DNA of 64,000 nt from Saccharofermentans sp. (GTDB lineage Bacteria > Bacillota > Clostridia > Saccharofermentanales > Saccharofermentanaceae): contig JAEFBA010000001.1 in NCBI GenBank assembly GCA_016292145.1, positions 32,653 through 96,652 of the forward strand. The letters run 5' to 3'. The notes beneath the pieces were generated by a model that ran no database searches, had not been told where the DNA came from, and was given only the letters and a program-made list of their open reading frames with translations. The position numbers and the translations under genes were made by a program. The stretch's first letter is position 1. Each line of letters begins with the position of its first letter. Below are positions 42,864 through 54,371 of the stretch, in pieces.

Positions 42864-43709
42864 TCAAACATTGATTCTATTAACAAATTCTTTTACAACT
42901 GCACAGCTGTTCTCAGATGCCAACGCTGCGTTATCAAGCACTTCCTGCTCAGACAGCGGATTGCCCGAAATACCTGCAGCCATGTTGGTTATGCATGACA
43001 TTGCGGCTACTCTGATGCCCATATGTGTTGCAGCGATCGCTTCAGGCACTGTAGACATTCCGACACAGTCGGCACCCAGGATGCGGAGTGCCCTTATCTC
43101 TGCGGGAGTCTCATACTGCGGGCCCTTGGAATAGGCATAAACGCCGCGGCTTATCCTGATATTCAGGTCTCTTGCACTGTTAACAAGAGTATCCGTAAGC
43201 TCGGGATCGTAAACGTGACACTGGTCAGGAAACCTTGTGCCGAATTCTTCAATATTGGGACCTCTTAAGACAGGCTCGGCATTAAAGGAAAGATGGTCTG
43301 TAATTGCCACTAATTCGGGCACTTTCATCTCGAGATTGATACCGCCTGAAGCATTGGTCAGAAGGAGCACTTTTACTCCCAGTCTCCCCATTACCCTTAC
43401 ATAGAAAGTAACTGTCTCAATGGGATAGCCTTCGTAATAGTGGAACCTGCCGTTCATCATGAAAACAGGCTTTCCTGAAAGGTTACCGGCTATAAGGGAA
43501 CCCTTATGGCCCGGAGCTGTCGATACCGGAAATCCCGGAATGTCCTTATAGGGAATCTCTATGGCGTCCTCAGCCATCTCAGAGAGCGGACCTAAACCGG
43601 AACCCAATACGATACAGACAGCAGGAACAGTTCTTTCCGACAAAACGCTCCTGATATGATCAGCAGCGCTGTCTATACGTTTAATGAATTCTTTTGTATC
43701 TGTAATCAT
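42864..43709 (-). CDS. Purine nucleoside phosphorylase (trimeric, PunA type)
   Basis: A 281-residue phosphorylase of the low-molecular-weight trimer family. VLGSGLGPLSE (phosphate loop), PGFPVSTAPGHKG, MNGRFHYYEGYP, LLTNASGGIN and the purine-binding GVYAYSKGPQYETPAEIR are intact. It splits purine nucleosides with phosphate. The TATAAT box ends only about 8 nt before the ATG and no Shine-Dalgarno sequence is in place, so the mRNA may be leaderless. First gene of the pair with ahcY. Confidence 0.92.
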   Translation of the reverse strand: MITDTKEFIKRIDSAADHIRSVLSERTVPAVCIVLGSGLGPLSEMAEDAIEIPYKDIPGFPVSTAPGHKGSLIAGNLSGKPVFMMNGRFHYYEGYPIETVTFYVRVMGRLGVKVLLLTNASGGINLEMKVPELVAITDHLSFNAEPVLRGPNIEEFGTRFPDQCHVYDPELTDTLVNSARDLNIRISRGVYAYSKGPQYETPAEIRALRILGADCVGMSTVPEAIAATHMGIRVAAMSCITNMAAGISGNPLSEQEVLDNAALASENSCAVVKEFVNRINV

Positions 43710-43759
43710 AAAAACAATTATATATATTCTCTTCCGTTCTTGCTATCCGAAAACGGGAC

Positions 43760-43790
43760 AAAAAAAATAAGAGGCTGCATCCGCAGCCTC
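43760..43790 (-). terminator. secA terminator
   Basis: A perfect 8-bp stem (GAGGCTGC / GCAGCCTC) is followed on the minus strand by TTATTTTTTTT. Confidence 0.9.
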
Positions 43791-43811
43791 CTAAGATCTT
43801 TTTGCCTGTAA

Positions 43812-46607
<2,796 letters not shown>

Positions 46608-46622
46608 TTTGTCCGTTACCCT

Positions 46623-47048
46623 TTATTGTTTTTGTTCGTTATTATCTCCGGAAGCTTCCTTGAGTCTTTCAAGTGCCGTCCTGTATCCGCCTTCGGGATT
46701 TACATAGCAGTTCTTAACTCTCGAAATAGTCGTGGAGCTGACCTTTGTGGAAGATCTCGCTTTCCCGCGAACTCTGCCGGTTGATTTCTTGTTTGTATCC
46801 GCCTTGTCGGAAGAGGTCTCATCCTTGGGTGAGAGCTCCTTGATGATCTCTTCGTAGCTCTTGCCCTGTTCGATCCTTCTTACGATCTGCCAACGATGAA
46901 GGAATGAATGCAGTTCATTTATCGAGCAGAGATCCACAAAGAACTTATGCATCTCCTTGCTGTCCCTCATAGTCAGCATGGCGTTATACAGATCCGTTAA
47001 TTCTTCTAACTCACTTTCTGTAAAATGATCATCACTTATGCTGTCCAT
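46623..47048 (-). CDS. TrpR-like (YerC/YecD) DNA-binding protein with an insert in its helix-turn-helix
   Basis: A 141-residue protein of the TrpR-superfamily YerC/YecD group. Helices around LTDLYNAMLTMRDSKEMHKFFVDLCS and LHRWQIVRRIEQGKSYEEI match the family, and TTISRVKNCYVNPEGGYRTALERL is the recognition part. Between the two halves of the helix-turn-helix lies an insert of about 30 polar and basic residues (about 82-111) that normal members (about 100 residues) lack. ATG at 47048; 15 nt before secA. The target is unknown; the insert may be a linker or an extra DNA contact. Confidence 0.8.
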   Translation of the reverse strand: MDSISDDHFTESELEELTDLYNAMLTMRDSKEMHKFFVDLCSINELHSFLHRWQIVRRIEQGKSYEEIIKELSPKDETSSDKADTNKKSTGRVRGKARSSTKVSSTTISRVKNCYVNPEGGYRTALERLKEASGDNNEQKQ

Positions 47049-47069
47049 CTTGTCACCTATTACCCGTTA

Positions 47070-47303
47070 TCACGATACGACTCTAAGCAGATAATCCCAG
47101 ATCGGCTTAGCATATCCCATATATACTGCGGCAAATACAACCGTGGCAGCGAGCATTAAAAGAATACCCAGCATCAATCTGGAGAAAATAAGATTGGTCT
47201 TGGCCTTCCTGAGAGAATCCCCAATGGAAAGTGAAGCAGTCTTGTCCGTAGTGATCTTGGAATTTGCAAGACTCGGACGTCTAACGCTGTTATTATGTCT
47301 CAA
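47070..47303 (-). CDS. Small single-pass membrane protein
   Basis: A 77-residue protein from TTG 47303 (LRHNNSVRRPSLANSK), which has TTGGAGG 8 nt upstream; the longer frame to 47327 lacks a ribosome site. A basic N-terminus and one transmembrane helix (about 45-65, MLGILLMLAATVVFAAVYM) are visible. It is co-transcribed with the yerC-like gene and secA from a good promoter. No family recognised. It is too short for SecE and lacks its motif. Confidence 0.65.
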   Translation of the reverse strand: MRHNNSVRRPSLANSKITTDKTASLSIGDSLRKAKTNLIFSRLMLGILLMLAATVVFAAVYMGYAKPIWDYLLRVVS

Positions 47304-47330
47304 TTTGTTTACCTCCAAACATACCAATAC

Positions 47331-47359
47331 ATAATAACAAATTATTTATTTTAAGACAA
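47331..47359 (-). promoter_or_regulatory. Promoter of the small protein-yerC-secA operon
   Basis: -35 TTGTCT (47354-47359), a 17-bp spacer and -10 TATTAT (47331-47336), immediately after the pseudopilin operon. Confidence 0.75.
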
Positions 47360-47376
47360 TAAAGAGGGGTTACCCG

Positions 47377-48381
47377 TTAAGTACTGTATCTTTCGGAGGT
47401 CTCATACTCGCAGATTTCAAGTATTACGCCCTGTACAAAGGCATATCCCTTGAGGTTCTCTACAGCTTCCCTGCCGATCTGCCCCGAATTCTCAGGTATT
47501 ATAACCTTAAGATGTCTGGAATCAACACGTGAAACCTCATATTTTTTCCCGTTTATAGTGGCAGACTGGGGCTCAAACCCCTTAAGTGACCTGATGTCAT
47601 CCTTGATCTTCTTCTCGATGTTCGACACATCCTGATAGTATGGTGACGTAAGATCAATGCTCCTTATAGCCGTAACTTCTCCGCCGTTTACGGCATCGAT
47701 CACGGGGAAAGTCTTGGGAAGATTTGCCCCGTACTTATTCCGGAACGCTTCTCCCCTGTCAAAATTGCTCAAGGACCATATCTTGTCCTTTTCCTTCCCT
47801 TCCGCCTTGTGATCTTCAGGATTTAAGAACAGTACGGATTCTCCGTATAAGGGGATCACCGAATAAATGCTCCTGGTCCTGGTTCCGGCTATGGTTACGA
47901 CTGAATAATCCGTCAGGACTTCTATTACATGATGTCTTTTGTTTATCGCGAAAAAGACCTCTATGTCTTTAGGCGCAAAGAACCCTGACCCGCCGTTCCT
48001 CTCGATATAGGCTTCCCTTATCTGTTTCTCCATTGTTTTCGAGAACAGCCCCTGCAAAATAAGCTCTTTTAGGGTGTTTCCGGTTGCATTATCCGCGCCG
48101 ATCCCGATAGACAGGACTTTGGATATTATCTCGCCGCCTTTGGTATCGCCGACGCCCAGATCAGGAAAAGCATTTACCGCTGCAGACATAAGATCTGCAG
48201 AAGGAACAGAGACCGGGTGCAAAAGGGCCATCTTCTCACAGGTCTGTTCGACGGATCTTCGCATGAGGATATCAGTCCTGTAAAGGTCCATCGCACTTAC
48301 AACAGATGCGATCAGGACAAGCGTGATCGTAAATGCGATCGCCGATTCGATTGTTACTGCCCCGCGCTTATTCTTTCTCAT
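47377..48381 (-). CDS. TadE-like pseudopilin
   Basis: A 334-residue protein with a prepilin-like N-terminus: KRGAVTIESAIAFTITLVLIASV, a basic leader, a Gly, a Glu six residues on, and a hydrophobic helix, as in TadE-family proteins processed by TadV/PilD peptidases. The rest is extracytoplasmic with no named domain. ATG at 48381 follows GGAGG. It is the third of three pseudopilin-like genes. No pilus ATPase, platform or peptidase gene is near. Confidence 0.72.
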   Translation of the reverse strand: MRKNKRGAVTIESAIAFTITLVLIASVVSAMDLYRTDILMRRSVEQTCEKMALLHPVSVPSADLMSAAVNAFPDLGVGDTKGGEIISKVLSIGIGADNATGNTLKELILQGLFSKTMEKQIREAYIERNGGSGFFAPKDIEVFFAINKRHHVIEVLTDYSVVTIAGTRTRSIYSVIPLYGESVLFLNPEDHKAEGKEKDKIWSLSNFDRGEAFRNKYGANLPKTFPVIDAVNGGEVTAIRSIDLTSPYYQDVSNIEKKIKDDIRSLKGFEPQSATINGKKYEVSRVDSRHLKVIIPENSGQIGREAVENLKGYAFVQGVILEICEYETSERYST

Positions 48382-48396
48382 GTGATAACCTCCGGT

Positions 48397-49761
48397 TCAC
48401 TCATAAAGCTGATAAGATTTGGTTACGGAATATGTATTGCCTCTGAAATCCGCTTCCAGCGTTAAGCCCTTATAAAGCTCCCCGTAATCTCTCTCAAGCA
48501 CTTCAAGGCTTCTTGAAAGGAGCTTATCGACAGGTGTGCAAAGGCAGAAAAGATAGAGGAAATCCCTGTAATTCCAGGTCACGATCTTATTGCCTTCATA
48601 TTCAAAGATCACGGCTCTGCCGCCATATAAGACTACGGTGACATACTCCTTCGCAGCCTGAATGTATGCGCAGTATAAGATGAGCCCGGCCCTGATTATC
48701 CTCGGATCGATCTCGACCGCACCTTCACTTACCGCCGCTATGATCTCTGAGATGACCAAAGCAATGACATACATGGTGTTCCTGAATTTCTCATTCGCAT
48801 AGTCTTTAAGAATGCTGGAGGCAATCAGAATATGATACATGTAAGATGCGACCTGCAATCCTGCAGGAACACCCTTGTGTCCGGTTATCAGATATTCGCA
48901 GTCGCCCTGCTTTTTGGAGTGCAGAGCTTTAAATGACATACCGTTAATCGCTGTATCACCCGAAGGCCTGTAGAAGCAGTCAAAATTGTAAGCGCAGTAA
49001 TATGAAACATTGCATTTTGCAAATATCTCCGGCGTATCGTCTGACAGTAACGACATATAGTTCTCAAACATGGAAAGGGTTCTGAGGAACATTTCCCAGT
49101 CGGCGATATCAATATCGATATCAAGGCCGATGTCCTTTACGGCATTCTTGTAATTCTCGCTTAAAGAATCGATCTCATTTGCCTCATCGATCAGTTCATC
49201 GATATTTAACGCTTTGCCGGCTTTTTTGATCCAGTCCTCGGCTTTGTCAGAACCGGAGATTATCTTAGACACATATCCTGCAGCAGGGCTCTGCATGAAC
49301 TGTCCGATCTCCTTTAAGATCCCTTTCTCATCAAGTTCACAAATCATATCCCCATAGCCCTGAACCAAAGTCTTCACGGAAAAGCCGGTGCCTCTGTACC
49401 AGAAAAAAGAATCTATTGCTTTCTTAAGGTCTTCACAGGTAAATCTCTGCTTCCCGGATATGAAAAGCTCGGATTCCGAAGTAAGGCCGTTTATCTCTAA
49501 AGCCTTCTCAAAGCACTCTCCGTCAACGCCTTCTATTGCAAAAGCATAAATGCCGTAAACGCTGTATAGCTCCCTGTTATAATCTGCAAGGATAGTCTCC
49601 ACTTCATTCTTAAGGGCCGTATTGACGCTCAGTGCATAATCGAGATTCCAGACAAAAGCCACAAACGTACATTCGACCAGTATCAGAGCCGCCATTATTA
49701 TCGCCAGGAATATGGAGGATGCTCCGTGCCTGTTCCTTCTGTGCTTATTGATCCTTCTCAT
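48397..49761 (-). CDS. TadG/DUF5702-like surface protein with pseudopilin N-terminus
   Basis: A 454-residue protein starting MRRINKHRRNRHGASSIFLAI, then a single hydrophobic helix (IIMAALILVECTFVAFVWN) and a long extracytoplasmic region in which Cys, Tyr and acidic residues are frequent (ADYNRELYSVYGIYAF, typical for DUF5702/TadG-like proteins of Clostridia). The ATG at 49761 follows AAGGAGG; the open frame up to 49932 overlaps the preceding gene and is not used. Its exact role is unknown. Confidence 0.7.
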   Translation of the reverse strand: MRRINKHRRNRHGASSIFLAIIMAALILVECTFVAFVWNLDYALSVNTALKNEVETILADYNRELYSVYGIYAFAIEGVDGECFEKALEINGLTSESELFISGKQRFTCEDLKKAIDSFFWYRGTGFSVKTLVQGYGDMICELDEKGILKEIGQFMQSPAAGYVSKIISGSDKAEDWIKKAGKALNIDELIDEANEIDSLSENYKNAVKDIGLDIDIDIADWEMFLRTLSMFENYMSLLSDDTPEIFAKCNVSYYCAYNFDCFYRPSGDTAINGMSFKALHSKKQGDCEYLITGHKGVPAGLQVASYMYHILIASSILKDYANEKFRNTMYVIALVISEIIAAVSEGAVEIDPRIIRAGLILYCAYIQAAKEYVTVVLYGGRAVIFEYEGNKIVTWNYRDFLYLFCLCTPVDKLLSRSLEVLERDYGELYKGLTLEADFRGNTYSVTKSYQLYE

Positions 49762-50050
49762 TTTGAGCCTCCTTTGACAGATCGAAAACAGAACCATAGA
49801 TGAGTCTGAAGTTATCCGAGATTCCCGTAAGATATGTACAGAGCTTTTCCGCAGACGTGTCATAACAAACAGCGCCGCCTGCTGTATTCCTGTAAATGAC
49901 AGCCCTGTCCTGCTCCATATAAAAAAGCTCATTTCCGCCGTCTTTTGCGCATTCGAAACTATCCAGCGCTATAGCTTCCGGACCTGTGATCATGAATGTC
50001 AGGAGCACAAGGATCAAAGAAAAACTGATTGCCGTTTCAAGAGTAGACAT
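49745..50050 (-). CDS. Small pseudopilin-like protein
   Basis: A 101-residue protein (MSTLETAISFSLILVLLTFMI). Its N-terminus has the prepilin pattern: Glu at position 5 followed by a hydrophobic helix (6-24), but with almost no basic leader. The ATG at 50050 follows AAGGAGG; the frame upstream to 50155 crosses the repeat operator and is not used. It overlaps the next gene by 17 nt. First gene of the pseudopilin operon. Confidence 0.65.
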   Translation of the reverse strand: MSTLETAISFSLILVLLTFMITGPEAIALDSFECAKDGGNELFYMEQDRAVIYRNTAGGAVCYDTSAEKLCTYLTGISDNFRLIYGSVFDLSKEAQNEKDQ

Positions 50051-50100
50051 AGAGCACCTCCTTTTAGGTGATTCTATATCGGAAAGGCATTTGATTTTCC

Positions 50101-50135
50101 TTACAAAATACGACAAAACTCGACAAAAACCGACA
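50101..50135 (-). promoter_or_regulatory. Phased CGACA/TGTCG direct repeats upstream of the pseudopilin operon
   Basis: CGACA occurs at 50111, 50121 and 50131 with an exact 10-bp period, plus a degenerate TTACA at 50101. On the minus strand this reads TGTCGGTTTT, TGTCGAGTTT, TGTCGTATTT. It lies 51-85 nt before the start codon, where an activator site would be. A similar pattern precedes comEC. It resembles 0A boxes (TGTCGAA) only partly. Confidence 0.6.
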
Positions 50136-50136
50136 A

Positions 50137-50164
50137 GCAAAAACGCCCCTTTCAAAGGGCGCTC
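50137..50164 (-). terminator. Terminator of the MBL hydrolase gene
   Basis: Stem GCGCCCTTT / AAAGGGGCG around a 3-nt loop, followed on the minus strand by TTTTTG. It abuts the CGACA repeats. Confidence 0.8.
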
Positions 50165-50243
50165 AAAATTCGCAAAAGCCTCAATCTATTGCCTTTGGAG
50201 GCATTTCCTGAAGGATGGCTGTCTTTATAGTCTTATATTTACA

Positions 50244-50903
50244 TTACAGCGAAAAGAACGGGTTAAATCTGATCTCGTATCCGATCGTCGATTCAGGACC
50301 GTGCCCGGGGTAGATCCTAAGACCGGGATCGAGCTTTGCGATCCTCCTTATGGATTCGGCAAGGATCTTAGATGAACCGCCCGGCATATCGGTGCGTCCT
50401 ACGGAGCCCTTGAAAACAGTATCTCCGGTAAAGAGCATCTCTTCACCTGAAAGATTGACCAGAAAACAGACGCTTCCCATCGTATGACCGGGTGTCTCAA
50501 ATGTCCTGATCTCCATAGAATCGTCCTTATAGATATTCTGTCCGTAAGTTCCTGCAAGATCTGAGAACTTAAAATCATAAACAGTCTCACTGCCCTCCAT
50601 ATAAGAGCAGTTCATAAAAGCGTTCTTTATAAGTTCCCTGTCATTACTGCTGAAAAAGACTCCGGCAGAAGGATAAGCGGAGATCCAGGAATTAACATAC
50701 TTGATGTGATCGTGATGTCCGTGAGTAAGAAGAATAGCCTTGACCGGACATTCTCCTGATGCAAGTCCGGGCAGATTACAATAGTCTTCAGCAGCCTTGG
50801 GCGATACAGAAGGATCAATTACAAAAACACCGGACGGGCCGGTGAGAATGTACATATTGGACTCCAACGGTCCTAATGGTAAGGTGATCAGCCCGCAGTC
50901 CAT
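50244..50903 (-). CDS. MBL-fold metallohydrolase (glyoxalase II-like)
   Basis: A 219-residue metallo-beta-lactamase-fold enzyme with the dinuclear metal motif THGHHDHIKYV (about residues 58-67), TPGHTMGSVCF and FTGDTVFKGSVGR, and YPGHGPEST near the end. Such enzymes hydrolyse thioesters. The start overlaps the methylglyoxal-synthase-like gene by 16 nt. Pairing with an MgsA-like protein would suit methylglyoxal detoxification, but the MgsA here looks inactive, so the link is uncertain. Confidence 0.85.
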   Translation of the reverse strand: MDCGLITLPLGPLESNMYILTGPSGVFVIDPSVSPKAAEDYCNLPGLASGECPVKAILLTHGHHDHIKYVNSWISAYPSAGVFFSSNDRELIKNAFMNCSYMEGSETVYDFKFSDLAGTYGQNIYKDDSMEIRTFETPGHTMGSVCFLVNLSGEEMLFTGDTVFKGSVGRTDMPGGSSKILAESIRRIAKLDPGLRIYPGHGPESTIGYEIRFNPFFSL

Positions 50904-51280
50904 TCGCGGTAATCAAGTGCGCCGCTGTCGATCGCGGTAACAAGGATCTCGGCTGAAGCGATATTCGTAGCGTAAGGGATAGTATTCTGGTCGCAGACAT
51001 CCAAAAGCTCAAAAGGATTGGATTCGCCAACCTGACGTCCGTCCCTGAGATAGATAACACAGTCGATACCGTTATATTCAGCTCTCGAAGCAAGCTGTTC
51101 AAAACCGCTCGAATAGTCTACCGAGAGTCCGGAAACATCCAGATCTGCTGCAGACTTAAGAAGCTTGGCAGTATTATATACAGAGATGAGCTGATGTTTC
51201 TCAAGCAAAGGCTTGTAGGCAATGCAGAAATTGACCAGTAATTCAGTCTTCCTGTTGTCAGCCATCAAAACGATCTTCAT
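50888..51280 (-). CDS. Methylglyoxal-synthase-like protein, catalytic residues missing
   Basis: A 130-residue protein (MKIVLMADNRKTELL) that aligns end to end with MgsA by YKPLLEKHQL and IPYATNIASAEILV. MgsA uses His and Asp residues in AHDHCK, GGDQQ and DPLxxxPHxPDV; here the matching stretches read ADNRKTE, SSGFEQL and DGRQVGESNPFE, so no catalytic Asp or His is left at those places. It may bind a small phosphorylated ligand without making methylglyoxal. The ATG at 51280 follows GGGAGA; the frame upstream crosses the promoter. Confidence 0.75.
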   Translation of the reverse strand: MKIVLMADNRKTELLVNFCIAYKPLLEKHQLISVYNTAKLLKSAADLDVSGLSVDYSSGFEQLASRAEYNGIDCVIYLRDGRQVGESNPFELLDVCDQNTIPYATNIASAEILVTAIDSGALDYREWTAG

Positions 51281-51311
51281 CCAAATTCTCCCATTAAAAA
51301 CTAATAAACAG

Positions 51312-51340
51312 ATTGTACAGTAAAACGCTCTTTCAAGCAA
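51312..51340 (-). promoter_or_regulatory. Promoter of the MgsA-like-MBL pair
   Basis: -35 TTGCTT (51335-51340), a 17-bp spacer and -10 TACAAT (51312-51317). Confidence 0.75.
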
Positions 51341-51414
51341 CTTGTTTTTATAACAAATTCACAAGAAATACAAAATTTTTTGACCGGCTCTGTGTAATTT
51401 GCGCAAGAGCACCA

Positions 51415-53745
51415 TCACCTGCGGTTTGTCCTGGCATTTATGTTAGGAAGATAATCGCCAAGGATAGGATTCGTAATAGTCCTTGTCTTCGTTTTGTCGA
51501 TCGGCTCATTAAAATATGCTGCCATGATCTTTTTCGCGATGACAACTGATGAAGAACCCCATTTACCCTTCTCAACCACGAGAGCCAGAGCTACTTCCGG
51601 ATTGTCGTAAGGCGCATAACAGATAAAGAGACCATTCGAATACTCTTTACGTGAATCCTCGAATCCCGTCTCAGCCGTACCGGTCTTGCAGGCCATGTCG
51701 ATCGGATACTGATCTTTATTGAACGCATCGCCGATCGTCGAATTGTAATTAAATGAACCGTAAGCTGCGGCATGCATCGCCTTTCTTACAGTCTTGATAT
51801 TCTCTTCATCGATCCCGATATCAACGGATTCTGTCTGGCCTTCATAAAGGATAGAACCGTCACTTCCGACAACCTTATCGACAACATAAGGGGTACAGAG
51901 CTTATTTGTAGCGATCCCGGCCGTATATCTGCAGAGCTGAAGGATCGTAAAGCAGTTATCGAACTGACCGATGGAAGCCTGGGCAGTATTTGACGGGAAC
52001 CATGTCTTATCGTAGACGGACTGCCTTGTAAGTCTCTTATACTCACGGCTGGACATAACTCCGGGGATCTCGCCGGGAAGGTCTATGCCGGATTTGACGC
52101 CAAGTCCGAATCTGTTGGCCATGGCAGAGATATTATCGATACCTGTCTTGATACCAAGGCTCATGAAGTAAATATTGCATGACTGGGCCATTGCATCATC
52201 TAAGGTAAGATAACCGTGACCGCCGTTAGGGAACTCCAGGCAGCGGAATTTCCAGCCGTCAACGTAATAAGGGCTGTTACAGATAAGTCTTGTCTTGGAA
52301 GGCGTAATATCACCATTCTCAAGAGCTGCCAGAGCCGTGCAGGGCTTAAACGTGGAACCGGGCGCATACATTGACATTATCGCTCTGTTCCACAACGGGA
52401 GATCTGCTGAGGTAACTTCCTCATATTCATCGACACCGAGGTACCATTTGACCTGCTCTTTTGCCTGTTCCGAGCCGTAGTTTGCAAGGATGAAGTCGTT
52501 CGGATCGTAGTTGGGATAAGAACCCATTGCGATGATGGCACCGGTATTGACGTTCATCAGAACGAAAGCACCTGCAGACGCGGTCTTATAACCGGATACG
52601 TCTGATGCTTTCTCGTTCATGATGTATTCTTTCAGCGCTTCAACGCCGACTTCCTGAACACGTGAGTCGATAGTGAGATATACAGTCGCGCCTTCTTCAG
52701 GCTGGACACCGTAATTCTGCGGTACGAACAGGCCTTCCTCGCCGTTCTTGGTCCAGATGCTGTAAGGCGTCGTTCCGTTGCTGCCGTGCAGATATCTTTC
52801 CATCTGCGATTCGACGCCTGCCTTGCCTACAACGTCGTAGCTCGTATATCCGAAAGGTGCGAGATCGGCATAAGACACATTGGATATCTTTCCGCAGTAA
52901 CCTACTATGTGGCTCGCGTAAAGCGCTTCGGACGTATAGGTCCTTGCATATTCTTTTCCGGCTACGATGCCCATATAGTGGTAATTCTGTTCTTCAAATA
53001 TCCTGATAAGTTCATCAGGAACATCCGTTGCGATCTTTACCGGCGTACCCTTGATAAATGCCCAGTTGTCGGCGAAGATCTGGTATCTGATCCTGATGAT
53101 CCTGTACGCCTCGTCGATCGTATAGTTGTTATCGATATTGAATTTACGTCTCAGATACAGGAAGAATACGTTAGGGTCTGTCTTAACGTAGTCATCCGAG
53201 AACGTAACGATAACGCCCGATGCGTAATCCTTGAGGTCGAAAAGGTTCGAATCCGTCTGCCACTTCCTGATCTTAGCCTCTTCTTTTACGAATCTCGCCT
53301 TGGGATCGAGAATGAAATACTGGTCAAGGTCGGAGATATTGATGCAGTGATACTGTTCGAAAAGATATGAGAGCTCCAGACAGAGCGAATTGAGCGCCGT
53401 ATCGTCCAGATATGCATTGGCGATCATTACATTGTTGTACTCGTTAGTGGAAGCAAGAAGCACTCCCCTGCCGTCATAGATATCGCCTCTCGGTGCCTGG
53501 GACGAATACTGTCTGATAACACCGGACGAGCTCTCTGACAAGGTCTTCTGATAACCCGAGAACTGGAGCCTTATGGTCATTATGAGGATTATCACGCCGA
53601 ATACGGAAAATCCTACTGCCAATACAAGATATCTGTTGGTCAGGAATTTGAAGGCGCGCTTAAATAACGAACCGGCTTCGCCGTGTCCGCCCTTCTCGGC
53701 ATTATGGTCAAATGCGCCGTAATCATCCATCAGATTCCGAGCCAT
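51415..53745 (-). CDS. mrdA: Class B penicillin-binding protein 2 (elongation transpeptidase)
   Basis: A 776-residue peptidoglycan transpeptidase. One N-terminal transmembrane helix (about 36-56), a pedestal domain (with the SSQAPRGDIYDGRGVLLAS motif) and a C-terminal transpeptidase with SxxK in APGSTFKPCTAL, SxN in AQSCNIYFM and KTG in ACKTGTAETG. It crosslinks side-wall peptidoglycan with RodA and the Mre proteins; rodA is not in the window. ATG at 53745 overlaps mreD by 16 nt. Confidence 0.95.
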   Translation of the reverse strand: MARNLMDDYGAFDHNAEKGGHGEAGSLFKRAFKFLTNRYLVLAVGFSVFGVIILIMTIRLQFSGYQKTLSESSSGVIRQYSSQAPRGDIYDGRGVLLASTNEYNNVMIANAYLDDTALNSLCLELSYLFEQYHCINISDLDQYFILDPKARFVKEEAKIRKWQTDSNLFDLKDYASGVIVTFSDDYVKTDPNVFFLYLRRKFNIDNNYTIDEAYRIIRIRYQIFADNWAFIKGTPVKIATDVPDELIRIFEEQNYHYMGIVAGKEYARTYTSEALYASHIVGYCGKISNVSYADLAPFGYTSYDVVGKAGVESQMERYLHGSNGTTPYSIWTKNGEEGLFVPQNYGVQPEEGATVYLTIDSRVQEVGVEALKEYIMNEKASDVSGYKTASAGAFVLMNVNTGAIIAMGSYPNYDPNDFILANYGSEQAKEQVKWYLGVDEYEEVTSADLPLWNRAIMSMYAPGSTFKPCTALAALENGDITPSKTRLICNSPYYVDGWKFRCLEFPNGGHGYLTLDDAMAQSCNIYFMSLGIKTGIDNISAMANRFGLGVKSGIDLPGEIPGVMSSREYKRLTRQSVYDKTWFPSNTAQASIGQFDNCFTILQLCRYTAGIATNKLCTPYVVDKVVGSDGSILYEGQTESVDIGIDEENIKTVRKAMHAAAYGSFNYNSTIGDAFNKDQYPIDMACKTGTAETGFEDSRKEYSNGLFICYAPYDNPEVALALVVEKGKWGSSSVVIAKKIMAAYFNEPIDKTKTRTITNPILGDYLPNINARTNRR

Positions 53746-54365
53746 GTTCCATCTCCCTGTTTATCTAAAATCTCATCATCGCCGGAATTCTTCTTAAACG
53801 AAACCGGACCTAAGAATCTTATAAGCAAAAGCAAAGGCACTGACGCGATCGTATTGAGCAGAAGCTGCGGCAGGAACGAATAAACAACGAATGTAAGCGG
53901 AGAATAGATGCCTGAGGCAGAACCTGCCAAAAGGCTCCATCCGTAGATAAGCATGTATCCTCCCACCTTGTAGCATGCCGTTGTGAATATGACCGCAACG
54001 ATCGAAAAAGGAATATTCCTGTGCATTCTCCTCGTAAAGAACGATGCACCGATGATGCCTGCCGCGAAAAGCGTGAAAACACCGAGGAACGCAGTAACCC
54101 TGACTTCGCCGTCAAGACCGACTACCGCAGGCGGCGAGAAAACATCTCTTATGAGTCCGCAGACAAATCCTACGACTGCGCCATCCCAGAAGCCGTTAAA
54201 ATATCCCGAGAGAACTACGAATACAAACATCAGGTCAGCCGTCTGCCCCAAAAAACCGAACGACTCAGGGAAAGATACCTGCAAAGAGGAAAGCAGGAAA
54301 ATATAGATCGTATAAACGATTATCTTCCTGATCCTGGATTTTGCATTGGCATTTATGATACGCAT
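53730..54365 (-). CDS. mreD: Rod shape-determining protein MreD
   Basis: A 211-residue membrane protein with 5 to 6 hydrophobic helices and the MreD pattern SSLQVSFPESFGFLGQTADLMFVFVVLSGYF near the start and GLIRDVFSP in the middle. It works with MreC and PBP2 in the elongation complex. Start ATG 54365, 6 nt after mreC. The C-terminal extension is Gly/Asp-rich. Confidence 0.92.
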   Translation of the reverse strand: MRIINANAKSRIRKIIVYTIYIFLLSSLQVSFPESFGFLGQTADLMFVFVVLSGYFNGFWDGAVVGFVCGLIRDVFSPPAVVGLDGEVRVTAFLGVFTLFAAGIIGASFFTRRMHRNIPFSIVAVIFTTACYKVGGYMLIYGWSLLAGSASGIYSPLTFVVYSFLPQLLLNTIASVPLLLLIRFLGPVSFKKNSGDDEILDKQGDGTWLGI

Positions 54366-54371
54366 GGCTGA

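Noticed and set aside
50888..51340. Longer methylglyoxal-synthase-like protein from 51340
   Set aside because: The added 20 residues would be encoded by the promoter and leader; the ATG at 51280 has the ribosome site.
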